A stretch of DNA of 64,000 nucleotides from Nematostella vectensis (GCF_932526225.1 NC_064034.1:3954001-4018000), one strand, 5' to 3'; shown: positions 1 to 8,611, counted from the stretch's first letter. A program made the numbers and translations. The notes: generated by a model not told the origin, from the letters alone.

Positions 1-34
1 CCAGGGGTCGAGAGTTCGAGTCTCTCTAGAGGCT
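1..34 (+). tRNA. tRNA-Thr, 3' part only (window edge)
   Basis: The anticodon-stem 3' strand, T arm and acceptor 3' strand are present. The anticodon lies outside the window. Acceptor base 66 is T, the form typical of TGT copies. Confidence 0.9.
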
Positions 35-122
35 GCTCATTTTGTTTAAGCAGCTATTTTTAGATTCTTCCAGGTCTAAAATGCTAGTCCATATAATATC
101 AAGATCTTTCTGTCAGCGTACT

Positions 123-195
123 GCCTCTGTAGCTCAGTGGTTAGAGCACTGGTCTAGTAAACCAGGGGTCGAGAGTTCGAGTCTCTCCAGAGGCT
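123..195 (+). tRNA. tRNA-Thr-AGT: tRNA-Thr (AGT)
   Basis: Canonical 73-nt cloverleaf: 7-bp acceptor GCCTCTG/CAGAGGC, anticodon loop CTAGTAA, intact A and B boxes. It serves as the reference copy for the array. Confidence 0.95.
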
Positions 196-284
196 GCACA
201 CTTTCTTTTACGCAGCTATTTTTAGATTCTTGCAGGTCTAAAATGCTAGTCCTTAAAATATCAAGATCTTTCTGTCAGCGTACT

Positions 285-357
285 GCCTCTGTAGCTCAGT
301 GGTTAGAACACTGGTCTAGTAAACCAGGGGTCGAGAGTTCTAGTCTCTCCAGAGGCT
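285..357 (+). tRNA. tRNA-Thr-AGT: tRNA-Thr (AGT), variant
   Basis: The D stem reads GAAC instead of GAGC, giving one mismatch, and the T loop reads TTCTAGT, which alters the B box. Function is doubtful. Confidence 0.85.
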
Positions 358-445
358 GCGCAGTTTTTTTACGGAGCTGTTTTTAGATTCTTCCAGGTCT
401 AAAATGCTTGTCCTTAAAATATCAAGATCTTTCTGTCAGCGTAAT

Positions 446-518
446 GCCTCTGTAGCTCAGTAGTTAGAGCACTGGTCTTGTAAACCAGGGGTCGAGAGTT
501 CGAGTCTCTCTAGAGGCT
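446..518 (+). tRNA. tRNA-Thr-TGT: tRNA-Thr (TGT)
   Basis: Anticodon loop CTTGTAA. The D loop has AGTAGTTA, replacing the first G of the conserved GG. Acceptor pair 7-66 is G-T. Confidence 0.9.
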
Positions 519-605
519 GCGCATTTTTTTAAGCAGCTTTTTTTAGATTCTTCCAGGTCTAAAATGCTAGTCCATATAATATCAAGATCTTTCTGTCAGC
601 GTACT

Positions 606-678
606 GCCACTGTAGCTCAGTGGTTAGAGCACTGGTCTAGTAAACCTGGGGTCGAGAGTTCAAGTCTCTTCAGAGGCT
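606..678 (+). tRNA. tRNA-Thr-AGT: tRNA-Thr (AGT), variant
   Basis: The acceptor strand is GCCACTG, the anticodon stem 3' side is ACCTG, and the T loop is TTCAAGT. Two stem mismatches suggest decay. Confidence 0.8.
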
Positions 679-766
679 GCGCACGTTTTTTACGCAGCTT
701 TTTTTAGATTCTTCCAGGTCTAAAATGCTTGTCCTCAAAATATGAAGATCTTTCTGTCAGCGTACT

Positions 767-839
767 GCCTCTGTAGCTCAGTGGTTAGAGCACTGGTCTA
801 GTAAACCAGGGGTCGAGAGTTCGAGTCTCTCCAGAGCCT
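767..839 (+). tRNA. tRNA-Thr-AGT: tRNA-Thr (AGT), acceptor variant
   Basis: The 3' acceptor strand is CAGAGCC (G71 to C, giving a C-C mismatch with C2). The same change recurs in five other copies, so it has spread within the array. Confidence 0.87.
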
Positions 840-928
840 GCACACTTTCTTTTACGCAGCTATTTTTAGATTCTTGCAGGTCTAAAATGCTAGTCCTTAA
901 AATATCAAGATCTTTCTGTCAGCGTACT

Positions 929-1001
929 GCCTCTGTAGCTCAGTGGTTAGAGCACTGGTCTTGTAAACCAGGGGTCGAGAGTTCGAGTCTCTCTAGAGGC
1001 T
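929..1001 (+). tRNA. tRNA-Thr-TGT: tRNA-Thr (TGT)
   Basis: Anticodon loop CTTGTAA; T66 pairs with G7 as a wobble; followed by the CTCAT-type spacer. Confidence 0.95.
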
Positions 1002-1089
1002 GCTCATTTTTTTTAAGCAGCTATTTTTAGATTCTTCCAGGTCTAAAATGCTAGTCCATATAATATCAAGATCTTTCTGTCAGCGTACT

Positions 1090-1162
1090 GCCTCTGTAGC
1101 TCAGTGGTTAGAGCACTGGTCTTGTAAACCAGGGGTCGAGAGTTCGAGTCTCTCCAGAGGCT
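1090..1162 (+). tRNA. tRNA-Thr-TGT: tRNA-Thr (TGT)
   Basis: A TGT anticodon on the body otherwise seen in AGT copies (C66), followed by a TGCAT spacer with a long T-tract. Confidence 0.95.
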
Positions 1163-1252
1163 GTGCATTTATTTTTTACGCAGCTTTTTTTAGATTCTTC
1201 CAGGTCTAAAATGCTTGTCCTCAAAATATGAAGATCTTTCTGTCAGCGTACT

Positions 1253-1325
1253 GCCTCAGTAGCTCAGTGGTTAGAGCACTGGTCTAGTAAACCAGGGGTC
1301 GAGAGTTCGAGTCTCTCCAGAGCCT
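1253..1325 (+). tRNA. tRNA-Thr-AGT: tRNA-Thr (AGT), acceptor variant
   Basis: The 5' acceptor strand is GCCTCAG and the 3' strand is CAGAGCC, giving two acceptor mismatches. Confidence 0.82.
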
Positions 1326-1414
1326 GCACACTTTCTTTTACGCAGCTATTTTTAGATTCTTGCAGGTCTAAAATGCTAGTCCTTAAAATATCAAGATCTT
1401 TCTGTCAGCGTACT

Positions 1415-1487
1415 GCCTCTGTAGCTCAGTGGTTAGAGCACTGGTCTTGTAAACCAGGGGTCGAGAGTTCGAGTCTCTCTAGAGGCT
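1415..1487 (+). tRNA. tRNA-Thr-TGT: tRNA-Thr (TGT)
   Basis: TGT copy with T66. Its downstream spacer is split after 7 bases by a LINE insertion at 1495. Confidence 0.95.
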
Positions 1488-1494
1488 GCTCATT

Positions 1495-1930
1495 AGGTCT
1501 GTACTCGAGTATGCGTCGCCGGTGTGGGCTGCTCTACCGGAATACCTATCTGAGCACCTGGAGTCTATACAGAAAAGAGCTTTAAAAATCATTCTAAGGC
1601 ACGAATATACGAGCTATAGTAGTGCCCTTGCCTCAACGTCTCTCCAATTTTTGTCTGAGAGAAGGGATGAAGCATGTCGGAAATTTATGGCAAGAGCTAA
1701 AACTGTTGAACCCTTAAAATCTGTGGTTAATAACATGACAACTGTCCAACATGGATATAATTTGAGATCAGGAAATGAGAAAATAATAGGACCGCAAGCT
1801 AAAACTTGTAGGTTTAGAGATTTTGTGACTGTGCGCTATTGTTAGTTTCTGTGTGACGACCTCTCACTTGTAATTCAGCCATGATAGCTGCAATGGTGTA
1901 GAAATAAACATATATTATTATTATTATTAT
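1495..1930 (+). mobile_element. 5'-truncated CR1/L2-like LINE inserted in the array
   Basis: The insert carries the C-terminal end of a non-LTR reverse transcriptase, open from 1495 to the TAG at 1843-1845, including the motif VLEYASPVWAALPEYL and a following QKRALKIIL. A short 3' UTR and an (ATT)n tail ending at about 1930 follow. The insertion split the CATT/T-tract of a tRNA spacer, and AAGCAGC resumes at 1931. The ATT tail and the ASPVW motif are typical of CR1/L2-type LINEs, so the family is inferred. Only about 435 bp remain, so it is dead on arrival. Confidence 0.85.
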
Positions 1931-2005
1931 AAGCAGCTATTTTTAGATTCTTCCAGGTCTAAAATGCTAGTCCATATAATATCAAGCTCTCTCTTTCCGC
2001 GTACT

Positions 2006-2078
2006 GCCTCTGTAGCTCAGTGGTTAGAGCACTGGTCTAGTAAACCAGGGGTCGAGAGTTCGAGTCTCTCCAGAGGCT
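2006..2078 (+). tRNA. tRNA-Thr-AGT: tRNA-Thr (AGT)
   Basis: Canonical copy, first after the LINE insertion. Confidence 0.95.
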
Positions 2079-2165
2079 GCGCAATTTTTTACGCAGCTAT
2101 TTTTAGATTCTTCCAGGTCTAAAATGCTTGTCCTTGAAATATCAAGATCTTTCTGCTAGCGTAAT

Positions 2166-2238
2166 TCCTCTGTAGCTCAGTGGTTATAGCACTGGTCTAG
2201 TAAACCAGGGGTCGAGAGTTCGAGTCTCTCCAGAGGCT
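2166..2238 (+). tRNA. tRNA-Thr (AGT), T1/T22 variant, likely pseudogene
   Basis: Base 1 is T instead of G, opposite C72, and the D stem reads TAGC instead of GAGC. First of a recurrent double-mutant class. Confidence 0.8.
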
Positions 2239-2326
2239 GCGCACGTTTTTTACGCAGCTTTTATTAGATTCTTCCAGGTCTAAAATGCTTGTCCTCAAAA
2301 TATGAAGATCTTTCTGTCAGCGTACT

Positions 2327-2399
2327 GCCTCTGTAGCTCAGTGGTTAGAGCACTGGTCTAGTAAACCAGGGGTCGAGAGTTCGAGTCTCTCCAGAGGCT
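2327..2399 (+). tRNA. tRNA-Thr-AGT: tRNA-Thr (AGT)
   Basis: Canonical copy. Confidence 0.95.
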
Positions 2400-2488
2400 G
2401 CACACTTTCTTTTACGCAGCTATTTTTAGATTCTTGCAGGTCTAAAATGCTAGTCCTTAAAATATCAAGATCTTTCTGTCAGCGTACT

Positions 2489-2561
2489 GCCTCTGTAGCT
2501 CAGTGGTTAGAGCACTGGTCTAGTAAACCAGGGGTCGAGAGTTCGAGTCTCTTCAGAGGCT
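2489..2561 (+). tRNA. tRNA-Thr-AGT: tRNA-Thr (AGT)
   Basis: The T-stem 3' side is CTCTT, giving one G-T wobble; otherwise canonical. Confidence 0.94.
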
Positions 2562-2649
2562 GCGCACGTTTTTTACGCAGCTTTTTTTAGATTCTTCCAG
2601 GTCTAAAATGCTTGTCCTCAAAATTTGAAGATCTTTCTGTCAGCGTACT

Positions 2650-2722
2650 GCCTCTGTAGCTCAGTGGTTAGAGCACTGGTCTAGTAAACCAGGGGTCGAG
2701 AGTTCGAGTCTCTCCAGAGCCT
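2650..2722 (+). tRNA. tRNA-Thr-AGT: tRNA-Thr (AGT), acceptor variant
   Basis: CAGAGCC acceptor 3' strand (C-C mismatch). Confidence 0.87.
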
Positions 2723-2811
2723 GCACACTTTCTTTTACGCAGCTATTTTTAGATTCTTGCAGGTCTAAAATGCTAGTCCTTAAAATATCAAGATCTTTCT
2801 GTCAGCGTACT

Positions 2812-2884
2812 GCCTCTGTAGCTCAGTGGTTAGAGCACTGGTCTAGTAAACCAGGGGTCGAGAGTTCGAGTCTCTCCAGAGGCT
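2812..2884 (+). tRNA. tRNA-Thr-AGT: tRNA-Thr (AGT)
   Basis: Canonical copy. Confidence 0.95.
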
Positions 2885-2973
2885 GCACACTTTCTTTTAC
2901 GCAGCTATTTTTAGATTCTTGCAGGTCTAAAATGCTAGTCCTTAAAATATCAAGATCTTTCTGTCAGCGTACT

Positions 2974-3046
2974 GCCTCTGTAGCTCAGTGGTTAGAGCAC
3001 TGGTCTTGTAAACCAGGGGTCGAGAGTTCGAGTCTCTCTAGAGGCT
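2974..3046 (+). tRNA. tRNA-Thr-TGT: tRNA-Thr (TGT)
   Basis: CTTGTAA loop with T66 and CTCAT spacer. Confidence 0.95.
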
Positions 3047-3133
3047 GCTCATTTTTTTAAGCAGCTATTTTCAGATTCTTCCAGGTCTAAAATGCTAGTC
3101 CATATAATATCAAGATCTTTCTGTCAGCGTACT

Positions 3134-3206
3134 GCCTCTGTAGCTCAGTGGTTAGAGCACTGGTCTAGTAAACCAGGGGTCGAGAGTTCGAGTCTCTCCA
3201 GAGCCT
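3134..3206 (+). tRNA. tRNA-Thr-AGT: tRNA-Thr (AGT), acceptor variant
   Basis: CAGAGCC acceptor 3' strand. Confidence 0.87.
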
Positions 3207-3295
3207 GCACACTTTCTTTTACGCAGCTATTTTTAGATTCTTGCAGGTCTAAAATGCTAGTCCTTAAAATATCAAGATCTTTCTGTCAGCGTACT

Positions 3296-3368
3296 GCCTC
3301 TGTAGCTCAGTGGTTAGAGCACTGGTCTAGTAAACCAGGGGTCGAGAGTTCGAGTCTCTCCAGAGGCT
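3296..3368 (+). tRNA. tRNA-Thr-AGT: tRNA-Thr (AGT)
   Basis: Canonical copy. Confidence 0.95.
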
Positions 3369-3456
3369 GCGCACGTTTTTTACGCAGCTTTTTTTAGATT
3401 CTTCCAGGTCTAAAATGCTTGTCCTTAAAATATCAAGATCTTTCTGTCAGCGTACT

Positions 3457-3529
3457 GCCTCTGTAGCTCAGTGGTTAGAGCACTGGTCTTGTAAACCAGG
3501 GGTCGAGAGTTTGAGTCTCTCTAGAGGCT
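3457..3529 (+). tRNA. tRNA-Thr-TGT: tRNA-Thr (TGT), T-loop variant
   Basis: The T loop reads TTTGAGT; loss of C56 weakens both the B box and the D-T loop contact. Confidence 0.87.
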
Positions 3530-3616
3530 GCTCATTTTTTTAAGCAGCTATTTTTAGATTCTTCCAGGTCTAAAATGCTAGTCCATATAATATCAAGCTC
3601 TCTCTTTCCGCGTACT

Positions 3617-3689
3617 GCCTCTGTAGCTCAGTGGTTAGAGCACTGGTCTAGTAAACCAGGGGTCGAGAGTTCGAGTCTCTCCAGAGGCT
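3617..3689 (+). tRNA. tRNA-Thr-AGT: tRNA-Thr (AGT)
   Basis: Canonical copy. Confidence 0.95.
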
Positions 3690-3777
3690 GCGCACATTTT
3701 TTACGCAGCTATTTTTAGATTCTTCCAGGTCTAAAATGCTTGTCCTTGAAATATCAAGATCTTTCTGCCAGCGTAAT

Positions 3778-3850
3778 TCCTCTGTAGCTCAGTGGTTATA
3801 GCACTGGTCTAGTAAACCAGGGGTCGAGAGTTCGAGTCTCTCCAGAGGCT
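3778..3850 (+). tRNA. tRNA-Thr (AGT), T1/T22 variant, likely pseudogene
   Basis: Same base-1 and D-stem changes as the copy at 2166. Confidence 0.8.
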
Positions 3851-3938
3851 GCGCACGTTTTTTACGCAGCTTTTTTTAGATTCTTCCAGGTCTAAAATGC
3901 TTGTCCTCAAAATATGAAGATCTTTCTGTCAGCGTACT

Positions 3939-4011
3939 GCCTCTGTAGCTCAGTGGTTAGAGCACTGGTCTAGTAAACCAGGGGTCGAGAGTTCGAGTCT
4001 CTCTAGAGGCT
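3939..4011 (+). tRNA. tRNA-Thr-AGT: tRNA-Thr (AGT) with TGT-type acceptor
   Basis: AGT anticodon combined with T66 and the CTCAT spacer normally seen after TGT copies: a recombinant of the two sub-types or an anticodon switch. Confidence 0.94.
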
Positions 4012-4098
4012 GCTCATTTTTTTAAGCAGCTATTTTTAGATTCTTCCAGGTCTAAAATGCTAGTCCATATAATATCACTCTCTCTCTTTCCGCGTACT

Positions 4099-4171
4099 GC
4101 CTCTGTAGCTCAGTGGTTAGAGCACTGGTCTAGTAAACCAGGGGTCGAGAGTTCTATTCTCTCCAGAGGCT
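4099..4171 (+). tRNA. tRNA-Thr-AGT: tRNA-Thr (AGT), T-loop variant
   Basis: T loop TTCTATT; the B box is damaged. Confidence 0.82.
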
Positions 4172-4259
4172 GCGCACTTTTTTTACGCAGCTATTTTTAG
4201 ATTCTTCCAGGTCTAAAATGCTTGTCCTTGAAATATGAAGATCTTTCTGCCAGCGTAAT

Positions 4260-4332
4260 TCCTCTGTAGCTCAGTGGTTATAGCACTGGTCTAGTAAACC
4301 AGGGGTCGAGAGTTCGAGTCTCTTCAGAGGCT
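4260..4332 (+). tRNA. tRNA-Thr (AGT), T1/T22 variant, likely pseudogene
   Basis: Double-mutant class, plus CTCTT in the T stem. Confidence 0.8.
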
Positions 4333-4420
4333 GCGCACGTTTTTTACGCAGCTTTTTTTAGATTCTTCCAGGTCTAAAATGCTTGTCCTCAAAATATGAA
4401 GATCTTTCTGTCAGCGTACT

Positions 4421-4493
4421 GCCTCTGTAGCTCAGTGGTTAGAGCACTGGTCTAGTAAACCAGGGGTCGAGAGTTCGAGTCTCTCCAGAGGCT
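4421..4493 (+). tRNA. tRNA-Thr-AGT: tRNA-Thr (AGT)
   Basis: Canonical copy. Confidence 0.95.
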
Positions 4494-4581
4494 GCGCACG
4501 TTTTTTACGCAGCTTTTTTTAGATTCTTCCAGGTCTAAAATGCTTGTCCTTGAAATATCAAGATCTTTCTGCCAGCGTAAT

Positions 4582-4654
4582 TCCTCTGTAGCTCAGTGGT
4601 TATAGCACTGGTCTAGTAAACCAGGGTTCGAGAGTTCGAGTCTCTTCAGAGGCT
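4582..4654 (+). tRNA. tRNA-Thr (AGT), T1/T22 variant, likely pseudogene
   Basis: Double-mutant class, with GGTTC instead of GGGTC in the variable loop. Confidence 0.8.
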
Positions 4655-4743
4655 GCGCACGTTTTTTACGCAGCTTTTTTTTAGATTCTTCCAGGTCTAA
4701 AATGCTTGTCCTCAAAATATGAAGATCTTTCTGTCAGCGTACT

Positions 4744-4816
4744 GCCTCTGTAGCTCAGTGGTTAGAGCACTGGTCTAGTAAACCAGGGGTCGAGAGTTCG
4801 AGTCTCTCCAGAGGCT
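4744..4816 (+). tRNA. tRNA-Thr-AGT: tRNA-Thr (AGT)
   Basis: Canonical copy. Confidence 0.95.
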
Positions 4817-4904
4817 GCGCACGTTTTTTACGCAGCTTTTTTTAGATTCTTCCAGGTCTAAAATGCTTGTCCTCAAAATATGAAGATCTTTCTGTCAGCG
4901 TACT

Positions 4905-4977
4905 GCCTCTGTAGCTCAGTGGTTAGAGCACTGGTCTAGTAAACCAGGGGTCGAGAGTTCGAGTCTCTCCAGAGGCT
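4905..4977 (+). tRNA. tRNA-Thr-AGT: tRNA-Thr (AGT)
   Basis: Canonical copy. Confidence 0.95.
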
Positions 4978-5066
4978 GCACACTTTCTTTTACGCAGCTA
5001 TTTTTAGATTCTTGCAGGTCTAAAATGCTAGTCCTTAAAATATCAAGATCTTTCTGTCAGCGTACT

Positions 5067-5139
5067 GCCTCTGTAGCTCAGTGGTTAGAGCACTGGTCTA
5101 GTAAACCAGGGGTCGAGAGTTCGAGTCTCTTCAGAGGCT
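5067..5139 (+). tRNA. tRNA-Thr-AGT: tRNA-Thr (AGT)
   Basis: CTCTT in the T stem (one wobble); otherwise canonical. Confidence 0.94.
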
Positions 5140-5227
5140 GCGCACGTTTTTTACGCAGCTTTTTTTAGATTCTTCCAGGTCTAAAATGCTTGTCCTCAAA
5201 ATATGAAGATCTTTCTGTCAGCTTACT

Positions 5228-5300
5228 GCCTCTGTAGCTCAGTGGTTAGAGCACTGGTCTAGTAAACCAGGGGTCGAGAGTTCGAGTCTCTCCAGAGCCT
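5228..5300 (+). tRNA. tRNA-Thr-AGT: tRNA-Thr (AGT), acceptor variant
   Basis: CAGAGCC acceptor 3' strand. Confidence 0.87.
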
Positions 5301-5389
5301 GCACACTTTCTTTTACGCAGCTATTTTTAGATTCTTGCAGGTCTAAAATGCTAGTCCTTAAAATATCAAGATCTTTCTGTCAGCGTACT

Positions 5390-5462
5390 GCCTCTGTAGC
5401 TCAGTGGTTAGAGCACTGGTCTAGTAAACCAGGGGTCGAGAGTTCGAGTCTCTCCAGAGGCT
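5390..5462 (+). tRNA. tRNA-Thr-AGT: tRNA-Thr (AGT)
   Basis: Canonical copy; the spacer T-tract is interrupted (GTTATTTACG), so the terminator is the later T7 run. Confidence 0.94.
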
Positions 5463-5550
5463 GCGCACGTTATTTACGCAGCTTTTTTTAGATTCTTCCA
5501 GGTCTAAAATGCTTGTCCTTAAAATATCAAGATCTTTCTGTCAGCGTACT

Positions 5551-5623
5551 GGCTCTGTAGCTCAGTGGTTAGAGCACTGGTCTTGTAAACCAGGGGTCGA
5601 GAGTTCGAGTCTCTCTAGAGGCT
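5551..5623 (+). tRNA. tRNA-Thr-TGT: tRNA-Thr (TGT), acceptor variant
   Basis: 5' acceptor strand GGCTCTG, a G-G mismatch at pair 2-71. Confidence 0.87.
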
Positions 5624-5710
5624 GCTCATTTTTTTAAGCAGCTATTTTTAGATTCTTCCAGGTCTAAAATGCTAGTCCATATAATATCAAGCTCTCTCTT
5701 TCCGCGTACT

Positions 5711-5783
5711 GCCTCTGTAGCTCAGTGGTTAGAGCACTGGTCTAGTAAACCAGGGGTCGAGAGTTCGAGTCTCTCCAGAGGCT
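5711..5783 (+). tRNA. tRNA-Thr-AGT: tRNA-Thr (AGT)
   Basis: Canonical copy. Confidence 0.95.
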
Positions 5784-5871
5784 GCGCACTTTTTTTACGC
5801 AGCTATTTTTAGATTCTTCCAGGTCTAAAATGCTTGTCCTTGAAATATCAAGATCTTTCTGCCAGCGTAAT

Positions 5872-5944
5872 TCCTCTGTAGCTCAGTGGTTATAGCACTG
5901 GTCTAGTAAACCAGGGGTCGAGAGTTCGAGTCTCTCCAGAGGCT
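5872..5944 (+). tRNA. tRNA-Thr (AGT), T1/T22 variant, likely pseudogene
   Basis: Double-mutant class. Confidence 0.8.
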
Positions 5945-6032
5945 GCGCACGTTATTTACGCAGCTTTTTTTAGATTCTTCCAGGTCTAAAATGCTTGTCC
6001 TTAAAATATCAAGATCTTTTTGTCAGCGTACT

Positions 6033-6105
6033 GCCTCTGTAGCTCAGTGGTTAGAGCACTGGTCTTGTAAACCAGGGGTCGAGAGTTCGAGTCTCTCTAG
6101 AGGCT
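6033..6105 (+). tRNA. tRNA-Thr-TGT: tRNA-Thr (TGT)
   Basis: CTTGTAA loop with T66 and CTCAT spacer. Confidence 0.95.
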
Positions 6106-6192
6106 GCTCATTTTTTTAAGCAGCTATTTTTAGATTCTTCCAGGTCTAAAATGCTAGTCCATATAATATCAAGCTCTCTCTTTCCGCGTACT

Positions 6193-6265
6193 GCCTCTGT
6201 AGCTCAGTGGTTAGAGCACTGGTCTAGTAAACCAGGGGTCGAGAGTTCGAGTCTCTCCAGAGGCT
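6193..6265 (+). tRNA. tRNA-Thr-AGT: tRNA-Thr (AGT)
   Basis: Canonical copy. Confidence 0.95.
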
Positions 6266-6353
6266 GCGCACTTTTTCTACGCAGCTATTTTTAGATTCTT
6301 CCAGGTCTAAAATGCTTGTCCTTGAAATATCAAGATCTTTCTGCCAGCGTAAT

Positions 6354-6426
6354 TCCTCTGTAGCTCAGTGGTTATAGCACTGGTCTAGTAAACCAGGGGT
6401 CGAGAGTTCGAGTCTCTCCAGAGGCT
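6354..6426 (+). tRNA. tRNA-Thr (AGT), T1/T22 variant, likely pseudogene
   Basis: Double-mutant class. Confidence 0.8.
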
Positions 6427-6514
6427 GCGCACGTTTTTTACGCAGCTTTTTTTAGATTCTTCCAGGTCTAAAATGCTTGTCCTCAAAATATGAAGATCTT
6501 TCTGTCAGCGTACT

Positions 6515-6587
6515 GCCTCTGTAGCTCAGTGGTTAGAGCACTGGTCTTGTAAACCAGGGGTCGAGAGTTCGAGTCTCTCTAGAGGCT
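6515..6587 (+). tRNA. tRNA-Thr-TGT: tRNA-Thr (TGT)
   Basis: CTTGTAA loop with T66. Confidence 0.95.
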
Positions 6588-6674
6588 GCTCATTTTTTTA
6601 AGCAGCTAATTTTAGATTCTTCCAGGTCTAAAATGCTAGTCCTTAAAATATCAAGATCTTTCTGTCAGCGTACT

Positions 6675-6747
6675 GCCTCTGTAGCTCAGTGGTTAGAGCA
6701 CTGGTCTAGTAAACCAGGGGTCGAGAGTTCGAGTCTCTCCAGAGGCT
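6675..6747 (+). tRNA. tRNA-Thr-AGT: tRNA-Thr (AGT)
   Basis: Canonical copy. Confidence 0.95.
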
Positions 6748-6835
6748 GCGCACGTTATTTACGCAGCTTTTTTTAGATTCTTGCAGGTCTAAAATGCTAG
6801 TCCTTAAAATATCAAGATCTTTCTGTCAGCGTACT

Positions 6836-6908
6836 GCCTCTGTAGCTCAGTGGTTAGAGCACTGGTCTTGTAAACCAGGGGTCGAGAGTTCGAGTCTCTC
6901 TAGAGGCT
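6836..6908 (+). tRNA. tRNA-Thr-TGT: tRNA-Thr (TGT)
   Basis: CTTGTAA loop with T66. Confidence 0.95.
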
Positions 6909-6995
6909 GCTCATTTTTTTAAGCAGCTATTTTTAGATTCTTCCAGGTCTAAAATGCTAGTCCATATAATATCAAGCTCTCTCTTTCCGCGTACT

Positions 6996-7068
6996 GCCTC
7001 TGTAGCTCAGTGGTTAGAGCACTGGTCTAGTAAACCAGGGGTCGAGAGTTCGAGTCTCTCCAGAGGCT
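6996..7068 (+). tRNA. tRNA-Thr-AGT: tRNA-Thr (AGT)
   Basis: Canonical copy. Confidence 0.95.
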
Positions 7069-7156
7069 GCGCACGTTATTTACGCAGCTTTTTTTAGATT
7101 CTTCCAGGTCTAAAATGCTTGTCCTTAAAATATCAAGATCTTTCTGTCAGCGTACT

Positions 7157-7229
7157 GCCTCTGTAGCTCAGTGGTTAGAGCACTGGTCTTGTAAACCAGG
7201 GTTCGAGAGTTCGAGTCTCTCCAGAGGCT
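7157..7229 (+). tRNA. tRNA-Thr-TGT: tRNA-Thr (TGT)
   Basis: TGT with C66 and GGTTC variable loop. Last copy before the spacer changes to the CTAATCGTTTTGG type. Confidence 0.94.
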
Positions 7230-7318
7230 ACGGCTAATCGTTTTGGCAAATTGATTTCTAGAAATTGAATGGAAACATCATTTAAAATAATAACATTTGC
7301 CTGATTATGGAAGCGCAC

Positions 7319-7391
7319 GCCTCTGTAGCTCAGTGGTTAGAGCACTGGTCTAGTAAACCAGGGTTCGAGAGTTCTAGTCTCTCCAGAGGCT
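7319..7391 (+). tRNA. tRNA-Thr-AGT: tRNA-Thr (AGT), T-loop variant
   Basis: TTCTAGT T loop. First copy flanked on both sides by the second spacer type. Confidence 0.87.
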
Positions 7392-7480
7392 ACGGCTAAT
7401 CGTTTTGGCAAATATATTTATCGAAATTGAATGGAGACATCATTTAAAATAATAACATTTGCCTCACAATGCAAGCGCAC

Positions 7481-7553
7481 GCCTCTGTAGCTCAGTGGTT
7501 AGAGCACTGGTCTAGTAAACCAGGGGTCGAGAGTTCGAGTCTCTCCAGAGGCT
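7481..7553 (+). tRNA. tRNA-Thr-AGT: tRNA-Thr (AGT)
   Basis: Canonical body. Confidence 0.95.
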
Positions 7554-7641
7554 GCGCACTTTTTTTACGCAGCTATTTTTAGATTCTTCCAGGTCTAAAA
7601 TGCTTGTCCTCAAAATATGAAGATCTTTCTGTCAGCGTACT

Positions 7642-7714
7642 GCCTCTGTAGCTCAGTGGTTATAGCACTGGTCTAGTAAACCAGGGGTCGAGAGTTCGAG
7701 TCTCTCCAGAGGCT
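7642..7714 (+). tRNA. tRNA-Thr-AGT: tRNA-Thr (AGT), D-stem variant
   Basis: TAGC in the D stem but a normal G1, so it is intermediate to the double-mutant class. Confidence 0.83.
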
Positions 7715-7802
7715 GCGCACTTTTTTTACGCATCTATTTTTAGATTCTTCCAGGTCTAAAATGCTAGTCCTTAAAATATCAAGATCACTCTGTCAGCGTA
7801 CT

Positions 7803-7875
7803 GCATCTGTAGCTCAGTGGTTAGAGCACTGATCTCGTAAACCAGGGGTCGAGAGTTCGAGTCTCTCCAGAGGCT
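7803..7875 (+). tRNA. tRNA-Thr-CGT: tRNA-Thr (CGT), variant
   Basis: Anticodon loop CTCGTAA gives CGT. The acceptor is GCATCTG and the anticodon stem is CTGAT/ACCAG, each with one mismatch, so it may not be functional. It is the only CGT copy seen. Confidence 0.78.
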
Positions 7876-7964
7876 ACGGGTAATCGTTTTGTCAAATTGA
7901 TTTCTAGAAATTGAATGGAAACATCATTTAAAATAATAACATTTGCCTGATTATGCAAGCGCAC

Positions 7965-8037
7965 GCCTCTGTAGCTCAGTGGTTAGAGCACTGGTCTAGT
8001 AAACCAGGGGTGGAGAGTTCTAGTCTCTCCAGAGGCT
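7965..8037 (+). tRNA. tRNA-Thr-AGT: tRNA-Thr (AGT), T-arm variant
   Basis: GGGTGGAGAG before a TTCTAGT T loop. Confidence 0.83.
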
Positions 8038-8126
8038 ACGGCTAATCGTTTTGGCAAATATATTTATCGAAATTGAATGGAAACATCATTTAAAATAATA
8101 ATATTTGCCTCACAATGCAAGCGCAC

Positions 8127-8199
8127 GCCTCTGTAGCTCAGTGGTTAGAGCACTGGTCTAGTAAACCAGGGGTCGAGAGTTCGAGTCTCTCCAGAGGCT
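8127..8199 (+). tRNA. tRNA-Thr-AGT: tRNA-Thr (AGT)
   Basis: Canonical body. Confidence 0.94.
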
Positions 8200-8287
8200 G
8201 CGCACTTTATTTTAAGCGATATTTTTAGATTCTTTCAAGTCTAAAATGCTTGTCCTTGAAATATCAAGATCTTCCTGTCAGCGTACT

Positions 8288-8360
8288 GCCTCTGTGCCTC
8301 AGTGGTTAGAGCACTGGTCTTGTGAACCAGGGGTCGAGAGTTCGACCCTCTCCAGAGGCT
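8288..8360 (+). pseudogene. tRNA-Thr (TGT) pseudogene
   Basis: The A box is altered (TGCCTCAGTGG), the anticodon loop is CTTGTGA, and the T arm is TTCGACC-CTCTC. Confidence 0.75.
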
Positions 8361-8449
8361 ACGCCTAATCATTTTGGCAAATTGATTTATCGAAATTGAA
8401 TGGAAACATCCTTCAAAACAATAATACTAGCATGAATCTGCAAGCGTAC

Positions 8450-8522
8450 GCCTCTGTAGCTCAGTGGTTAGAGCACTGGTCTAGTAAACCAGGGGTCGAG
8501 AGTTCGACTCTCTGCAGAGTCT
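8450..8522 (+). tRNA. tRNA-Thr (AGT), degenerate 3' end
   Basis: T loop TTCGACT and 3' acceptor strand CAGAGTC after CTCTG. Confidence 0.78.
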
Positions 8523-8611
8523 ACGCCTAATCATTTTGGCAAATTGATTTAACGAAATTGAATGGAAACATCCTTCAAAATAATAATGCTAGCATGAATC
8601 TGCAAGCGTAC

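Noticed and set aside
42-3397. Repeated open frames with SVAQWLEHW-type motifs across the tRNA array
   Set aside because: They are translations of tRNA genes and spacers; the repeats follow the tRNA unit and have no coding signals.
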